Assembly: GCF_020921035.1 (NCBI RefSeq)
Contig: NC_063156.1
Location: 2,232,001 to 2,296,000 of the forward strand
Length of the DNA stretch: 64,000 bases
Direction: 5' to 3'
From: Rhodamnia argentea
Taxonomy: Eukaryota; Streptophyta; Magnoliopsida; Myrtales; Myrtaceae
Part shown: one piece after another, positions 1-12,965 of the stretch
Position numbering within the stretch: position 1 is the first letter of the stretch
Layout of the letters: every line of letters begins with the position of its first letter
Position numbers and translations under genes: made by a program
Notes under the pieces: generated by a model
The model's input: only the letters and a program-made list of their open reading frames with translations
Database searches by the model: none
What the model was told of the DNA's origin: nothing

Positions 1-731
1 TATCGCTGAATTAAGCACATCTGACCATCTTATTCCTTACTCTGTTTTAAGAAAAAAAGAAACTCAGATAATATGGGGGTAAAGGGTGCACCATTACTCT
101 GTTTAGGAAAAGCTCAGTTAAAAACTCAAATGGCTCTGTCTTGACGCAGTAAATTGACATGTTCTTCTGATTTTTCCAAATTTTCCTCCGCCACTTCAAT
201 TTTTCGCAATTTGCCCCGAATTTTGGAAATCGATGGCAGTGTGACTGATTATATGTGGCAAATTCATCACATAAGTATATACGTATAAAAAGCAGAAGAA
301 TGTACTACAAGTGAGAGCATGTTGCTAAATGTCCCAGCGAGAATCTGACAGGAGTCAACACCGAACACAAATCGATATAGGGTTCCGAAATATCTTTTTA
401 GAGTAACCCCTGCATTTTTGTCACATTTCTCACATATGCAAATGATATACGACGAGTCCATAACTAGTCACGAGCAGTCATGTTATGTGATCAAATTTGT
501 TGAGAAGAATTTGGCCAGAGTCAATACTAGAGGGCACACTGCGGCCAATTTCAAAAGGCGAGGGAGCAAATTGCAAAAATGAAACTTCACGTATAATTCG
601 CCACAATCCTCATTTTGAGGGGTGGGGGACCAAAAAAAAAAAAGAGGAGGACAAAAAGGGACTATAATTTTAGAAATTTGGGGACTGCACAGAAACAATA
701 ACATTGCACATCTGGATCATTATACACCTTA
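1..731. other. intergenic, no gene recognised
   Basis: The sequence lies downstream of the 3' end of the minus-strand WD40 pseudogene. I see no conserved protein block, RNA gene or clear repeat. The open frames here are short and resemble nothing I know. Confidence 0.5.
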
Positions 732-3700
732 GTCAAACTCAGCGATCTCAAAGACCCTGGCAGTTTTATCAAGCGAAACGGAAGCTAGGAATTCCTCATT
801 AGCAGACACCGAAACCGACTGAATTGCATCAGAGTGCGTTCTTACACAATCACCGGAAAGGTTATCCCCCACCCTTTGCCATTGAGAGAACCTGCAGCCA
901 GGAATCGCGACGTACCGACCCATGTCAAGCAAGTCACTCTGCCCTAAAAACAATAGGGAAAATACGGTCCTTGAGTCCCATCACCAAACGAAGCAACACA
1001 AATTTCAAGGGCCGAGGAGTACAATGTCAATCAAATCTGGATCAACTAATTTGATCTATGAAGTTGAGGTAAAGCGAAGCATAAGCAATCACCTCATGAT
1101 TACAGGTGGCACGGGGAGAAGAATGCTAGAGATCCCATATAATAAGCTTATGATCCAAGCCTCCAGTTTCAGCCAACGGAGAGCTACCACAGGAAATCTG
1201 AATGAGTATATGAAATTGCTGATCCTAATAGAATCAAAAAATTTTCGTTTGAATTGACTTAAATTAGAATTTGCACACTGATGGGAGGAATATCAGCAAA
1301 TTTTTTCTTTGAGAACTCAAAAAGACACCATTCAGCTCTCGATATTATTATGAAGGTTATCTTGCAGATTATGTCTGCCGTTATCCTCCTACACTATGTT
1401 TCAAACCATTTCTTTGAGCATTGTGTAACTGGAATACCCTCAACAAATTCCCGGGGACATTACTCCCATTGACAAGTAGGCCAAGAACCAGATTTAACTT
1501 GACCTTGAATAACCCACACACAAATCAAGAGAACATGTTCACACAGTACTTCAAAAAAGATGTTGGAACAGGTAATACCTTGGTGCCGGTCCCACATATT
1601 CGACGGAATCTGAGTGAGCATCCAGAGAACTTACGACCCGTAGGAAACGGTTGTGTGTGTCATCGACTCGTAAATGCGCTAAGTAATTCATCCAACAGCA
1701 TAGCTATATATCCAACTCATAATGTTCGCAAGGGCAAAGACATTACTCATGAATATAACTAGCTGAGTAACAGGTTATTTTCATCATAAGACCAAACAAA
1801 AATTGTCTGATATGACCGATAATACCCAAGAGTTTTTTTACAAGACTGAATTAATTCATCTAAAACAGCAATATCAAATTTGAATTAGTCAAGAGTTTAG
1901 CCTCACTTCCACTACACCACATCTTGATTAAATCAATCCTACGAGAAGCGGTTCCCGGTTAATGATTTTTTTTTCTCTCCTGCATTTCCATTGACACAAA
2001 TGGATTCTTCAAGATAGTATGTCGTGAATGGAGAGGGAAAAGGTTAAAAAAACAAACGGACGAAAAGAAGAAGAAGAAGAGAACAGGAAACAAGATCCAA
2101 CCCTAGCACTCGATATATTGAGAAGGCGAACAGAACCATCTCTTGCACCAGTAATAGCAAGACTTGAATCATAGCTTATTGTCATGCATGTCAATCCTTC
2201 AGCATAATATGTATAGCCTAAGTAGAACACATGAGATGTCTAGTATTTTGGAAGGAACAACAAAGGCTACATACACAAACTCTGACGTCAAATACCCCAT
2301 CTTTAGTCATTTCTTTTTCTAACGCTTTTTTATTCCAGTACAGACACAATTGTGGACATTATGTAAGGAGGAATGTGATAATCCTGCAAAAATGGAGAGG
2401 AAAAGAAACGAATTGATTGAACTTTTCCTAGTATTCACTTTCATATAAGTGGAATAAAAAACTAAGTCCAGTTTTGACTAGTACTTACAAGCATGTTTGG
2501 ATCAGTGAAAAGACATCCCAGCTAAATAAATAAATGACAACAACAAACTAAGCCTTTTGCCACTAGGCGCGATCTGCTGCATTCCAGATAAATAAACAAA
2601 AAGAAATGAATGGCTTAGATGTGATCATCTTGAATTGGCTTCTTTCACAAAGATCTAATGACAGGCCACAGTCAAATAATCCATACTATGCCACAAAGCT
2701 TATAGGAACAGCCACGGAAGCTTATAGGAAATGCCGCAGTGTCGATAATGACCAAAAACATGTTTCACAGTAGAAGATATCAAAGTATAGACTAAATAGG
2801 TACCATCACGAGTGAAATTTCCACAAGTTACATTGCTGCCATGTTCGGAGAACATATTCAAGTATAAAATCTTGTCAGCATTCCACATCCAAGCTGTCAA
2901 ATCCTCAGAAACTGCCACTATTAAGTGTCCCTTTGAATGCCACCTGTTCTTCGCAAAAATCAAATATCAAGGCATGACATAATTAGTTTACATTTTCACC
3001 TCTATGCCCCCTCCAGGTCCTTCAAGAGTTCCTTTATGATTTCCAGATGAGACATCCCATATCTGAATGAGTCCATCCAGGCTTTCAGATGCAAGAAACT
3101 GCCCATGCATACACAACACTAAGCTAGAGACAGAACCCTTATGACCTGCAGGAGCTCTAAAGGATTAGAGCCATAAAGCCTTATACAGAATGAGGGTTAC
3201 ATAAACAAATTAGCGCCTGCTCTAACGTAGAGCAATAGGACGTGGCTTCATTTACATGCCTTGAAGCTCTGATGCCCAATCCACATGACCTATCCTCCAA
3301 AGAAATGCTTTTTCACCACCCCCACCAGTGTTGCATCCATGGGACTGCAAGCAACTGTATATAGTTCACCTGTGAATAGGCAAGTCAGCAAAGACATCAT
3401 AACTTTAGACTAGGATGATGATTGGGTCCAGCAGGGTAGTTGCACATTCAAAACGATGAAAGACATCAAACATGGGGGCAAAAACACAAACAGAAATTTC
3501 ACGACCCATCTAAAGACACAAACAGGATAAACAAAAGCTGAAGTTCAGAGCCAAGGTTTTAAGTTTGGAACATTTCTGTTTGTAAACAAGCAAGAACGGA
3601 AAAAGTTACCATTATGACCAGTGAATGTGTGCAAAGAACCGTCAGCTTCCTCTGGAATGTAAAACAGAGGCAAGAATCTATCAAAAGTACGATAATTGTT

Positions 3701-3999
3701 AACAACAGCAACGAGAATATTAAAACTTCCAACTTACTACTTGCACAAAGGTCGCTGAATTGGCAGGATGGTATCAACTAAACGAAAAAAACGAACATCC
3801 TCGACACTCCTACACAAGAAGCTACGCCAAACGAGCTGCGCGTGAATAGCTTGTATTGTGCTAGCGAGGTGGTCATCAGAAGAAACGAGAGAGATGGGGT
3901 CGAACCTTCGCCATCAACGGTGACTTCATGGATGATGTTGGACTCGTCGAGGAAGACCTCACCTTCGTCGTCTTCGTCGTGGACTTGCGAGCTGCTCGT
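732..3999 (-). pseudogene. broken WD40-repeat gene, AAMP type (transducin family)
   Basis: Read on the minus strand, separate exons give the blocks of plant AAMP-like WD40 proteins in the correct order. They are an acidic N-terminus (HDEDDEGEVFLDES, 3908-3999), GSLHTFTGHNG (about 3610-3655), ELYTVACSPMDATLV then EKAFLWRIG (about 3250-3370), SLDGLIQIWDVSSG (about 3000-3150), WMWNADKILYLNMFSEHGS (2800-2960), EGLTCMTISYDSSLAITGA (2090-2230), LDHKLIIWDL (1092-1190) and the C-terminus VSLDKTARVFEIAEFD (732-950). Several lesions are visible. The expected start reads ACG (3997-3999) with no in-frame ATG before the upstream stop. Bases are missing at about 3314-3328 and again at about 866-878, each shifting frame. 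A TAG interrupts LIIWDL at 1126-1128. The repeat following DGT (about 2700-2790) is unrecognisable, and a TFSG-like segment is lost before HSDAIQ. Intact relatives are cytoplasmic scaffold-type beta-propellers. This copy cannot make a full protein unless it is heavily rescued. Confidence 0.85.
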
Positions 4000-4110
4000 C
4001 CTCCGGCTTGGTTGCCACCGACGGCGGTGCTTGAGCTGAAGGAAGTGGACTGAACTCCGGTAACTCGGCCAGCGGGAGCTGGGCGTGACTCGGTAAACGG
4101 GAAAAGAGGG

Positions 4111-4155
4111 AAAACGGGTTGGGCTTCCTGTTGAGCTATAAGCCCAACCCGTTTT
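4111..4155. promoter_or_regulatory. perfect 16-bp inverted repeat with site II-like motifs in a bidirectional promoter
   Basis: The left arm AAAACGGGTTGGGCTT (4111-4126) and the right arm AAGCCCAACCCGTTTT (4140-4155) are exact reverse complements with a 13-bp spacer. TGGGCT/AGCCCA is the plant 'site II' core found in promoters of mitochondrial and housekeeping genes. The repeat sits about 110 bp upstream of the WD40 N-terminus (minus) and just before the likely 5' UTR of the RF2-like gene (plus). A shared regulatory role is inferred. Confidence 0.5.
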
Positions 4156-4199
4156 TCAAAGGGAACCACAAACCCGATAACTGCTCGACCCGGCCACCT

Positions 4200-5820
4200 T
4201 CGAACTTGAGTACCGGTAACATTGTCTGCATTCTTTCTCTCTCTCCGCCTTCTGCTCAGTATTGTGGCTCCTTGGGGTTGTATCTAGGTGGTGTGGACCT
4301 CGGAGTGAAAAGCTCAATCTCGCACCGCCCCCCGACATTCAGGTCCGATTCAAGCTCTTTCGTCTTCCACCTCTGCCTCTCTCTCCCTGGCCCGCTTCAT
4401 TCGTTCCTCCCAGAGGCCAAGCTCTCTCTTTCGCGGCCACGGGCATCTCAAGAGTAGGTAGGCATTTTCCGTCGGTCGTGCTTGCTTTGATTTTGGCGGT
4501 GGATAGATAAAAATCTCCGCTTTGCGTCCTTTTGCTTCGCTTTCTGCGTTCAGGACGAATTGGGCAGGGCAACAAATAAGATCTTTTGATGATAATTGAC
4601 GACTGTAGAGGTTTCTGTTTGATTGTTGAGCTTTTATTTTGTATGAATTGCAGAATTAGATTTTTTTTTTGTATAAATGTGATACTCAGCCAAAAAAAAT
4701 TGCAAAAATTTGTGGTATTTCTTGAAAAATCGGATGGAATTGTGATTATTGTCATTAGTTGCTCCGGTTTGATGTTCGTAATTACTCTGCAATTCTGTTA
4801 TATTAGGTTAGGCTTTCATGGAGTACGGTACACGGCACACGCTCATGGTAACTTGTCTGTGTATTTAGGCAATTAGCGACAATAGGTTGTTGACTGAAGC
4901 TTAAGATTCTTGTCTGTTGTGGTGGAGAGAGAAGTTACTGGAGACCAACGATTTTGAGTTATCAGTAGATTAGAATTAAAAAAGGTCCCAAGTTACGCAA
5001 TGGATGTCCCGAAGTGTAGTTAGCTTCTTCAGGTGAATGTGGGATATCGGAATATTATGCTGTTACCTTCTGGGGATGTTCTTATTTATGTGTCAGTCTA
5101 ATCGCTCCAGCTTAAAATGAATGACAAGGCCATGCTGCGATCTGCGAAATGGGCAACTGAACGATTCCCCCATTTATATTTAAGACATGATATTCCATTA
5201 CCTATTCCACTTTTCGGTCTGAAATTTCCTTAAGGTACTTATATTGTTCCAAGGATACGCCCTCAGAAGGGGTCGACCAGTGCATACGTAGCCATTGTTC
5301 ATTGGAAGAAGGCTCTATAAATATCGTACTTATCGTTAACAGTTGTATAGCACAAATAGCTGAGGGAAGGACTAATCCAGGCTGTGGAGTGTGGACAACG
5401 ACTTCTGGATACATGCTATTTCCGTTTATTCTTGTTATTGAGCTTGTTCGTTGTCCTGGTTTTGAGAATTGGGTTCTAATGTGACTTAAATCTCCTTAAT
5501 TCTCTCAAGTCTCAAATGCATTTATTTTGCTTATACATGCATGTGATATTTCCGATCAAAAGGCCAGAGCCTTATATAGTTCAGAAATCAGTCTTCGCAT
5601 GTGTGATTCTTCTGTATTGGAATGACATTCGACAGTTGTATGGGTAATGGCGTAGAGATTTATCATGTTTTCATTAAATCTTATATGCATCTGCCTTTTG
5701 GATCATGCACTTTCACGTAGTTACTGCTTAAATCCACTTTTTTTCTTATTCGCTGTTGTTTAATTCAGCTCTAACATCAGCGCCCACATGTGCAGGTTAC
5801 ATTGATCCATTGCTGTGAAG
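4200..5820 (+). other. probable 5' UTR exon and 5' UTR intron of the RF2-like gene
   Basis: A pyrimidine-rich, ATG-poor stretch at about 4230-4455 looks like a leader exon. It ends near AAGAGTAGGTAGG, a plausible donor at about 4452-4460. A TGTGCAG acceptor occurs at about 5788-5795, shortly before the ATG at 5821. The roughly 1.3 kb between them holds no conserved coding block. The transcription start was not determined. Confidence 0.4.
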
Positions 5821-8477
5821 ATGTCTATGTTTGTTTCAAGCACTATCTGCTCCACTTCTCAACTACCAATAGGTAATTAACATTGATTGCAGAAATCACT
5901 GTGGACGTTGGAACGATGACATGCTGTTCTGTCTGTGTTTGTGCTGGTCCATTAAATTGATTCTGACTTGGAAAAATGTAATGATATGTCATGTATTTCA
6001 TTGATTGACACTACATGGATGAGAAGTGCCCTCTTCTTGGCAAATACATATGTAAATGGAAAACTGCACTTCTTGTTGACTTCTAGATAACCAGTTGATT
6101 GAGGGGTGGCAACTGAATGTCAGGGAACTGAAAGGCCTGCTGTGATCGATGAAAGGAAAGGATATATTTAAGCAAGTTGGAGACGAACATCATATCCCAT
6201 ACCCCCTTGTATAGATATAGAACCCCAGCACATTGTGAAACAAAATATCCACTTCTGCATGTCGTTAGGATATGTTGACTGATATGGACGGGATAGACCT
6301 ATGGGAATTTTGGTGGCACTAGGTGCTGTTTTGAGATGAAGCTTTTCAAAAATGAATTATAGCATTTAATATTAAGCAGTTGCTTGTGGTGTTGCTGACA
6401 GTTTTTTCTCCCAAAATTTTAAGATTCAGTTATCCTTCTGCTTATCAAATTGAAATTGCAGGTCTACAAAATATCCACCAAGGTCTATTTCACACGCTTT
6501 TTAATAGAAATAGATAACAATCTATTTTTCTTTATATTCTCCTATCATTTTCAAATTTGAGGGTATACATTGTATAGCATATACTGGTAGGTTCAATATC
6601 CTGGGCATGTATTGAGGTAGATGATACAAAGTAGCATCGACAAGATCATATTTTAGAGCTTCTACATGTACCCATATTATTTTACACTTCCACCTCTTTT
6701 ATTAATCCACTTTCAGAAAGAGGCATGTTCTTATTGATGCTGAATCATCTTAAGGTTATCTTTCCTCATATCCACCCAAAAGTTCTATTTGTATTTTTTT
6801 TTTTTCATTAAGAAAACGTCATCTATCACCCAGACGTGCTCCCTAGACATTTGACATGCCATGATTCGATTTAAGCATGGACTTTCTTTTGCTGTTGGAA
6901 AATTAGAAGTAGCATGTTTTGATCTTTATTTATTTTAGTTTATCTTTTAACACTACTTGCAATACGAACAGATGCTAGGTTACTGGAGCGAACTAAGAAC
7001 ATGAAACACTCCCCTGTGGAGCTTGGTTTGCAATCTAAACATATTTCTTCCCTAGAAGGAAAAGTTAAGATCATTGCTTCAAGTCCAGCAGGATTGGGGA
7101 TACAAATACAACCTATAAATAGAAGGAGATATGCTATGCATTCAATTGGAAGATCCACTTCAGCGATATGTTTTGCAGCTTTGGTTAGTATTAAGTACTT
7201 CTTTGGTTTGTCTGCTTTATTTTCTTAATTCAATTCCACTATATTATGCTGTTTTGCTTAGTACTTGCGAAGTAATATAAGGAATATGATCTATAGTCAA
7301 CATGAACAAAATTATATCGGGTGCCATCTTATTTTTTTTGTTGTTTTTCTGCTACGTTGTTCATTAAGCATGAAATTTTCAAGTTTTGGTTAGCTTTTTT
7401 TGGTCGGCACCATTAAGCATGATATTGAGAGCTAGATCTTTCTCAATTTTCTCATGCTGGCATGAGAATTTTACAAACCAAGTAGCTAATTTTTGCCAGC
7501 CTATTAAGATCAAGCTGTTGTGCACATTGGATAATGTCAACACACATGCAAGTGGTTCTGACTTTTTGGCAGAACAAAACAGTCAGATGACCTCATGATA
7601 TAAGTGCCTAAAAATGCCTGGAGCGGCCTGGTGCAGTAAATGCATGTACATATGTGCTGTCTAAAACTCTCTCTTTCTGTCTCTCATGCATCAATGCATG
7701 GCATGCCCTTTTGTGCGAATGGTCTGGCACAACAGAACAGATTGTTTATAGAGTATTCAAACTAGTATTGGAATCAAGTCCTTCATTGACATTTTTCTGT
7801 CAACTGCCTGCAGAATGCAAGATGTGGCGCAGAGCAAACCCAGACTATTACGCACAAAGCTCCGACAATTACCCAAGCGCCTACTCACAGTAATAGCTCT
7901 ATCAATCCATACTTATGCAGTATCAGCGTAGAATGCATAATATAAAGAGGCATTGCTAGGCTACTTAACTAATAATATCTCACCTCAGGTCATATTGCGT
8001 AATCTCATTTTATAAAGATATGGAGCTGCTAAACATTCCAGATTTCATGTGCTGTTCTTTTGGAAATAGTTCATCTTGTCCCGTCCAGTTAAATGACCAT
8101 GGGCTTATTTCTAGAGACCATGCTGGTGTGAGCCGTGCTTGTGTTACGTGCTCGTATTCTAATGCTTCAATGGCAATTTGAAAGCTGACCATCTGTGGAA
8201 TGTTTGATATGTCCGCACGTGTTTGGAGAATCTCTCTCATCCTAAATGTGGCTGACAAGTATATATTTGATTTGCAGTTCAGGAAAAGTCGCCACAACTC
8301 GATGACGGTGGAACAGGTCTCCCGCCCCGCGATGACGGTGATGGTGGAGGTGGTGGGGGCGGCGGCGGCGGCAACTGGTCTGGTGGATTCTTCTTTTTCG
8401 GCTTCCTTGCATTCTTAGGCTTTTTGAAGGATAAAGAAAGTGAAGGGGACTACAGGGATAGCAGTAGGAGAAGATAA
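5821..8477 (+). CDS. glycine-rich mitochondrial protein, FERTILITY RESTORER RF2-like
   Basis: Four exons join cleanly: 5821-5872, 6972-7183, 7814-7889 and 8278-8477. All have GT/AG borders, and the product is 179 residues. The N-terminus MSMFVSSTICSTSQL is Ser/Thr-rich and continues into basic, non-acidic sequence, as expected of an organelle presequence. The middle (NARCGAEQTQTITHKAPT) leads to QEKSPQLDDGGTGLPPRDD, then a glycine run and NWSGGFFFFGFLAFLGFL, which could be a short membrane segment, then a charged tail (KDKESEGDYRDSSRRR). This layout matches the dicot proteins named after rice RF2, a mitochondrial glycine-rich protein that restores fertility in Lead-type CMS. In dicots the biochemical role is unknown. 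The start is the first ATG after a 5' UTR acceptor. The gene is head-to-head with the WD40 pseudogene. The family name is from memory; the gene structure is solid. Confidence 0.7.
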
Positions 8478-10590
8478 AACGAGTGCCATGGGACTGTAAG
8501 TCAAAAGTTTGATACCCAATACAATTTTCAATTTTTTTTTTTTCAGTGTAGCTCTTATTTGTAGGGTTTACTTTCTCATTGGTTTAGAATACTAAGGAGA
8601 GCATGGTTCCCTGTACTGTGTATTAATGCGGAAATAATACAAAACGACATGTACTTGTTTTGCTGGTTCTCTCTAAATTCTGTGGGAAATTTTGCCCACG
8701 GAAATGCAAACCATAGCCAAAAAGGAATTGGTGCCTCAATGGGAATGGTGATTGCTACAACTCCTGGCAACGAAATTGTTCAATGCTTGCGGTATTCGTA
8801 TCTGATTGGTGAGATATCGACCCAACCCGCTCGAACTACACAATACTGGGTTGAGGATCAGTTGAGGAGGGAGTAAATGTCAGGTTTGCTGGAACTTTTA
8901 TCATGTTTTAATACCTCAGATAGCGTCTCCCATGCCATCCCTTTGGCAAAAATGTTACTTTATGAGGTGCGCATCAGTTGTGTCCTTTTTTTTATATGAG
9001 GATAAATGTTGGAATGAAGTATTAATCATCTGCTGCTCAAAGATTAAGCCCTTGAAGATTGTCAATCCTTGCTTTTCGATATTTAAGAGCACTTTCTCTG
9101 GTGGAAATTGGTGCGTCTAATCTGACGTTATCTGATCTGAACGTGTTGACAGGAGGACATCTTATAGTTGAAACATTCACCAGCAAAACTAGAAATGAGT
9201 CACTGCATGGAAACCTTCCTGAGGAGCCCAGTGAACTGCAGCGTGCTCAATTTAGAAGGATTATGTTCTTTCCCATATGGGTAGGAATGTGACTATTAAC
9301 TGCATTGGTTTGGTCTTTTTATGTCGTTCTCAATGTCGGTTACGGTTCTTTTCTGAAATTACCCTGATGTACTCCATGATCAATGAGGCTAAAGCTCTCG
9401 ACCTAACAAGAAAAATGGACGACGGCATCGCATTCATACGTTACCATCTATCTCCTCTTCGATGTACGGAAAAAGGCGACATTATTTGACGGGGCCGGGG
9501 GGATGAGCTCCTGTCCTATGAAGACAAACTCGTCAACTCTGCTCAATAAATGTAGGAGCTGGTTGGTCCCTGGTCTCGGTCATGAACCCTGGTGGGGCTC
9601 TCCTCCCTCCCCTCGAGTAGCGATGGCTCTTGGACAGTAGCACCCACAAACAGGACAGAGCTAAGACATGGGTAGAAAGGAGCTAAAAGTTGGGTTGGCC
9701 CAGTGCAATTCCTCTATGATCAAACGATGATAATGAAAGAAGAGTATGGAGACTCGAATCACGGCACCCACCGTCAAGATGAATCAGCCGGAGCATCGTC
9801 CTAAACCCGTCAACCCTTCTTCGAGCTGTTGAGCGAATCGCACCGGACAAACAAGCTGGAATCATCTAAGTTCTCTTTCTGATTGATATTCCTATGAATA
9901 TGGTAATTGCCATGAAAGGAGGGGATGAAAAGCTCCAACAACGATGCAAGAATTAGAAAAGATGATTACAAGCGCTGCTCCCACCGACATGAGGAGCTTT
10001 CGGATTCATAAGTCATGCCAATCAAATCCAAATCGAAATCAACATCCTTGTCCGTCGGCATCGGTCCTTTCTACACTTCCCTTTTCCTTCCTTTCTCCTG
10101 ATATTATATCTTCCCCACGAACACGACCCTGTTAACCCCGTTCACTGTAAGAAGAACGCGTAGGGGATGATGATTGATTTGATCGTGGTTGATTGTTTGC
10201 TTTTTCTCATGATGGTTTTCTTGACCGAATCAGCCTAACCTTTCCCCGTTTAACCATAGAGTCAAAAGAGAAATCAAGAACTTGCAACCAACCCCATTCA
10301 TCTCGGTCTTGGTCTTTGCGTGGTTTAACCGAAACCACCAACTTTCGGGCGTAGAATTCCACGACACGTTATCGTTATCATTCCGTTGGCTGTCAGAAAT
10401 CCCAAAAGCAGACGACGATGTCCGACCACGGGGGAGAAAAGTTGTCAACCTAGCTCTTATGGAGGACTTTGCTTCCGTTTTTAGTCAATCCTATTTAGTT
10501 TAGGGTTCCAAAAGATACCGATCCCGCACTGGGTCTAGCGTTTTTAATTGTTTCAGTTCAACTTAAACCGATGATTCGTTATTGGAGCAG
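8478..10590. other. 3' flank of RF2-like gene and intergenic DNA
   Basis: The first few hundred bases are presumably the 3' UTR. The rest has only short open frames with no recognisable motif and no obvious repeat structure. Confidence 0.4.
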
Positions 10591-10679
10591 ATAGCAATAA
10601 TCATTTCATCCGATATGCGTAGTTTTTATTTTTCAATGGATTTACATCTTTTATCAACGGAAATTTTTGGATGTAGTGA

Positions 10680-11345
<666 letters not shown>

Positions 11346-12424
11346 ACATCAAAACACCAGACCATCCAATGTAAAGACGGTTTTCAATGCTAGTTACCTC
11401 ATGGGGAGCTAGCCGTACATACAAATAATATAAATGTTGCCGTTTGAGTTTGAAATTCAACAAACTCTCCAAGGTAAGAGAAAGATATGGCCCCTCGATT
11501 TTATCGTTGCCAATCTAAAAGCTTAAGCTAATAGATAGAGGAAGGCACATGAATATAAAGAGCATTTAGGACTTACAGTCGAGTGATGTAGGAAAGTAAT
11601 TCAACTTCAACACGCCTCTCACGCGCAAGCCATATTAAGAGTCACGCGAAATTTGACTAATAGAGGTGGACCGACTAGTGATAAATGACATTACTAGTCA
11701 CTCCAGGCCACGTGCAATGATCAATGACAATACGGCGGTTGGTGAAAGTAGTGAAGCTCTATTGCAGCTTAGAGCCGATGAGAAGAGGGGAAAAAAAGCT
11801 GCTTTTTCTATGGCATATCGTAGCTGATAGTTGCATGGAGCGTCATGTGACGACGCGACGTAATGGTCATTACCGAAAGAAATTATGCTTATCCAAAATG
11901 AATGGATTTTTCTAAGGTTTTACTAAGTAGGCGAAGTGGAATATCACTTGAATTCGTTAGTAAATCAAGCTCCAATCAGGAAATGAATCCGAGAAGTTTA
12001 GTCATATTTTCCAACCCTTTTCGCCTTTCTGTTGTTGCAGAGTGGTGGAAAATTGGAGGTACTTGGCGGTGAGATTACGTGATCCGTTGTACATTCCGAT
12101 TGCTCTATAGTCAGTCCTTCGCTTTTGCCCCTAACCTTGTGGATGAGGGCCGGCACTTGTTAGAGGTGTCAAACGGGTGGCTCGGGTCTGGTTTAGATCG
12201 AGTCGGGTATAATCCGACTCATATTAACTCATTTAACCTATTTTTATATAATACAAGTCTAACGACCCATATCCAACCCAACTCATATCCGACCCATATT
12301 ACTAAAACACTTCTATATTTATCTAATTTGAAGAAATTTATGAATTATTTAAAAATTTCTATTACTAAAACATTGTGGACAATTTTTATAATTAAAAGAT
12401 AAAAATAAAAAATAAAACAATGAA
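11346..12424. other. intergenic; contains a divergent repeat at about 12160-12310
   Basis: No gene was recognised. Around 12160-12310 the sequence is rich in GGGT/ACCC words (for example GGGTATAATCCGACTCATA and CCAACCCAACTCATATCC). Similar word patterns recur at about 22730-23110 and 39370-39560, which suggests a dispersed repeat family. Confidence 0.4.
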
Positions 12425-12965
12425 GGGAAAATTCCAAATGAAGTGAACATTGTTTCAAATAAGGGCTCGAAATGGATCTTATTTCAAATAAGGGCCCGAA
12501 GTGCTCTATTTGTTTCAAAAAATGGCATAGACCAAGGGTGTTTTTGTCATTACATATTCTGAATATTTTTTCCTTTTTTCTTTCTTTTTCCCTTTTTTTG
12601 CCTTGTTCAGCTATTGGTGAGGGTTCACCTTCCCCAGGCAGCCGTCGAAGAGGCCGCCCTCAACTAGGCAATCGTCGGCCTCGCCCGGGCGAGGCGAGCC
12701 CTCGCCCGACCTAGCGAGGGATAGCCTTGCTCGGTCGACCTTGCTTGAGCAAGGTGAGCCCTTGCCCACAACCGGCAAGGACACTCCCCAGTGGCCATTC
12801 TCTTCAAGGGAAAAAAAAAAGGAAAAAAGGAAAAATATTCAAAGTATGTAATGATGAAAATATCCTTGGTTTAAGCCTCTATTTGAAACAAAAAGAGCAT
12901 TTTAGTCTCTTATTTGAAACAAAGTGCACTTCATGTCCTTATTTGAATTTTTTTCAAAAAAAAAA
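12425..12965. repeat. foldback (MITE-like) element with GC-rich core
   Basis: The left arm (about 12430-12565) contains TTTCAAATAAGGGC words. The right arm (about 12840-12960) contains their reverse complements, for example CTTATTTGAAAC, so the ends pair imperfectly. The core (about 12630-12790) is GC-rich with repeated GGCGAG/CTCGCC words. A related element occurs at about 39545-40060. There is no coding capacity. The short open frames inside are low-complexity. Confidence 0.6.

Noticed and set aside
922-1257. 111-codon plus-strand open frame
   Set aside because: It overlaps the minus-strand WD40 exons that match a known family; the plus frame has no recognisable motif.
4339-4755. 138-codon minus-strand open frame in the 4.3-4.8 kb region
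   Set aside because: Low-complexity product opposite the leader and intron of the RF2-like gene; no motif.
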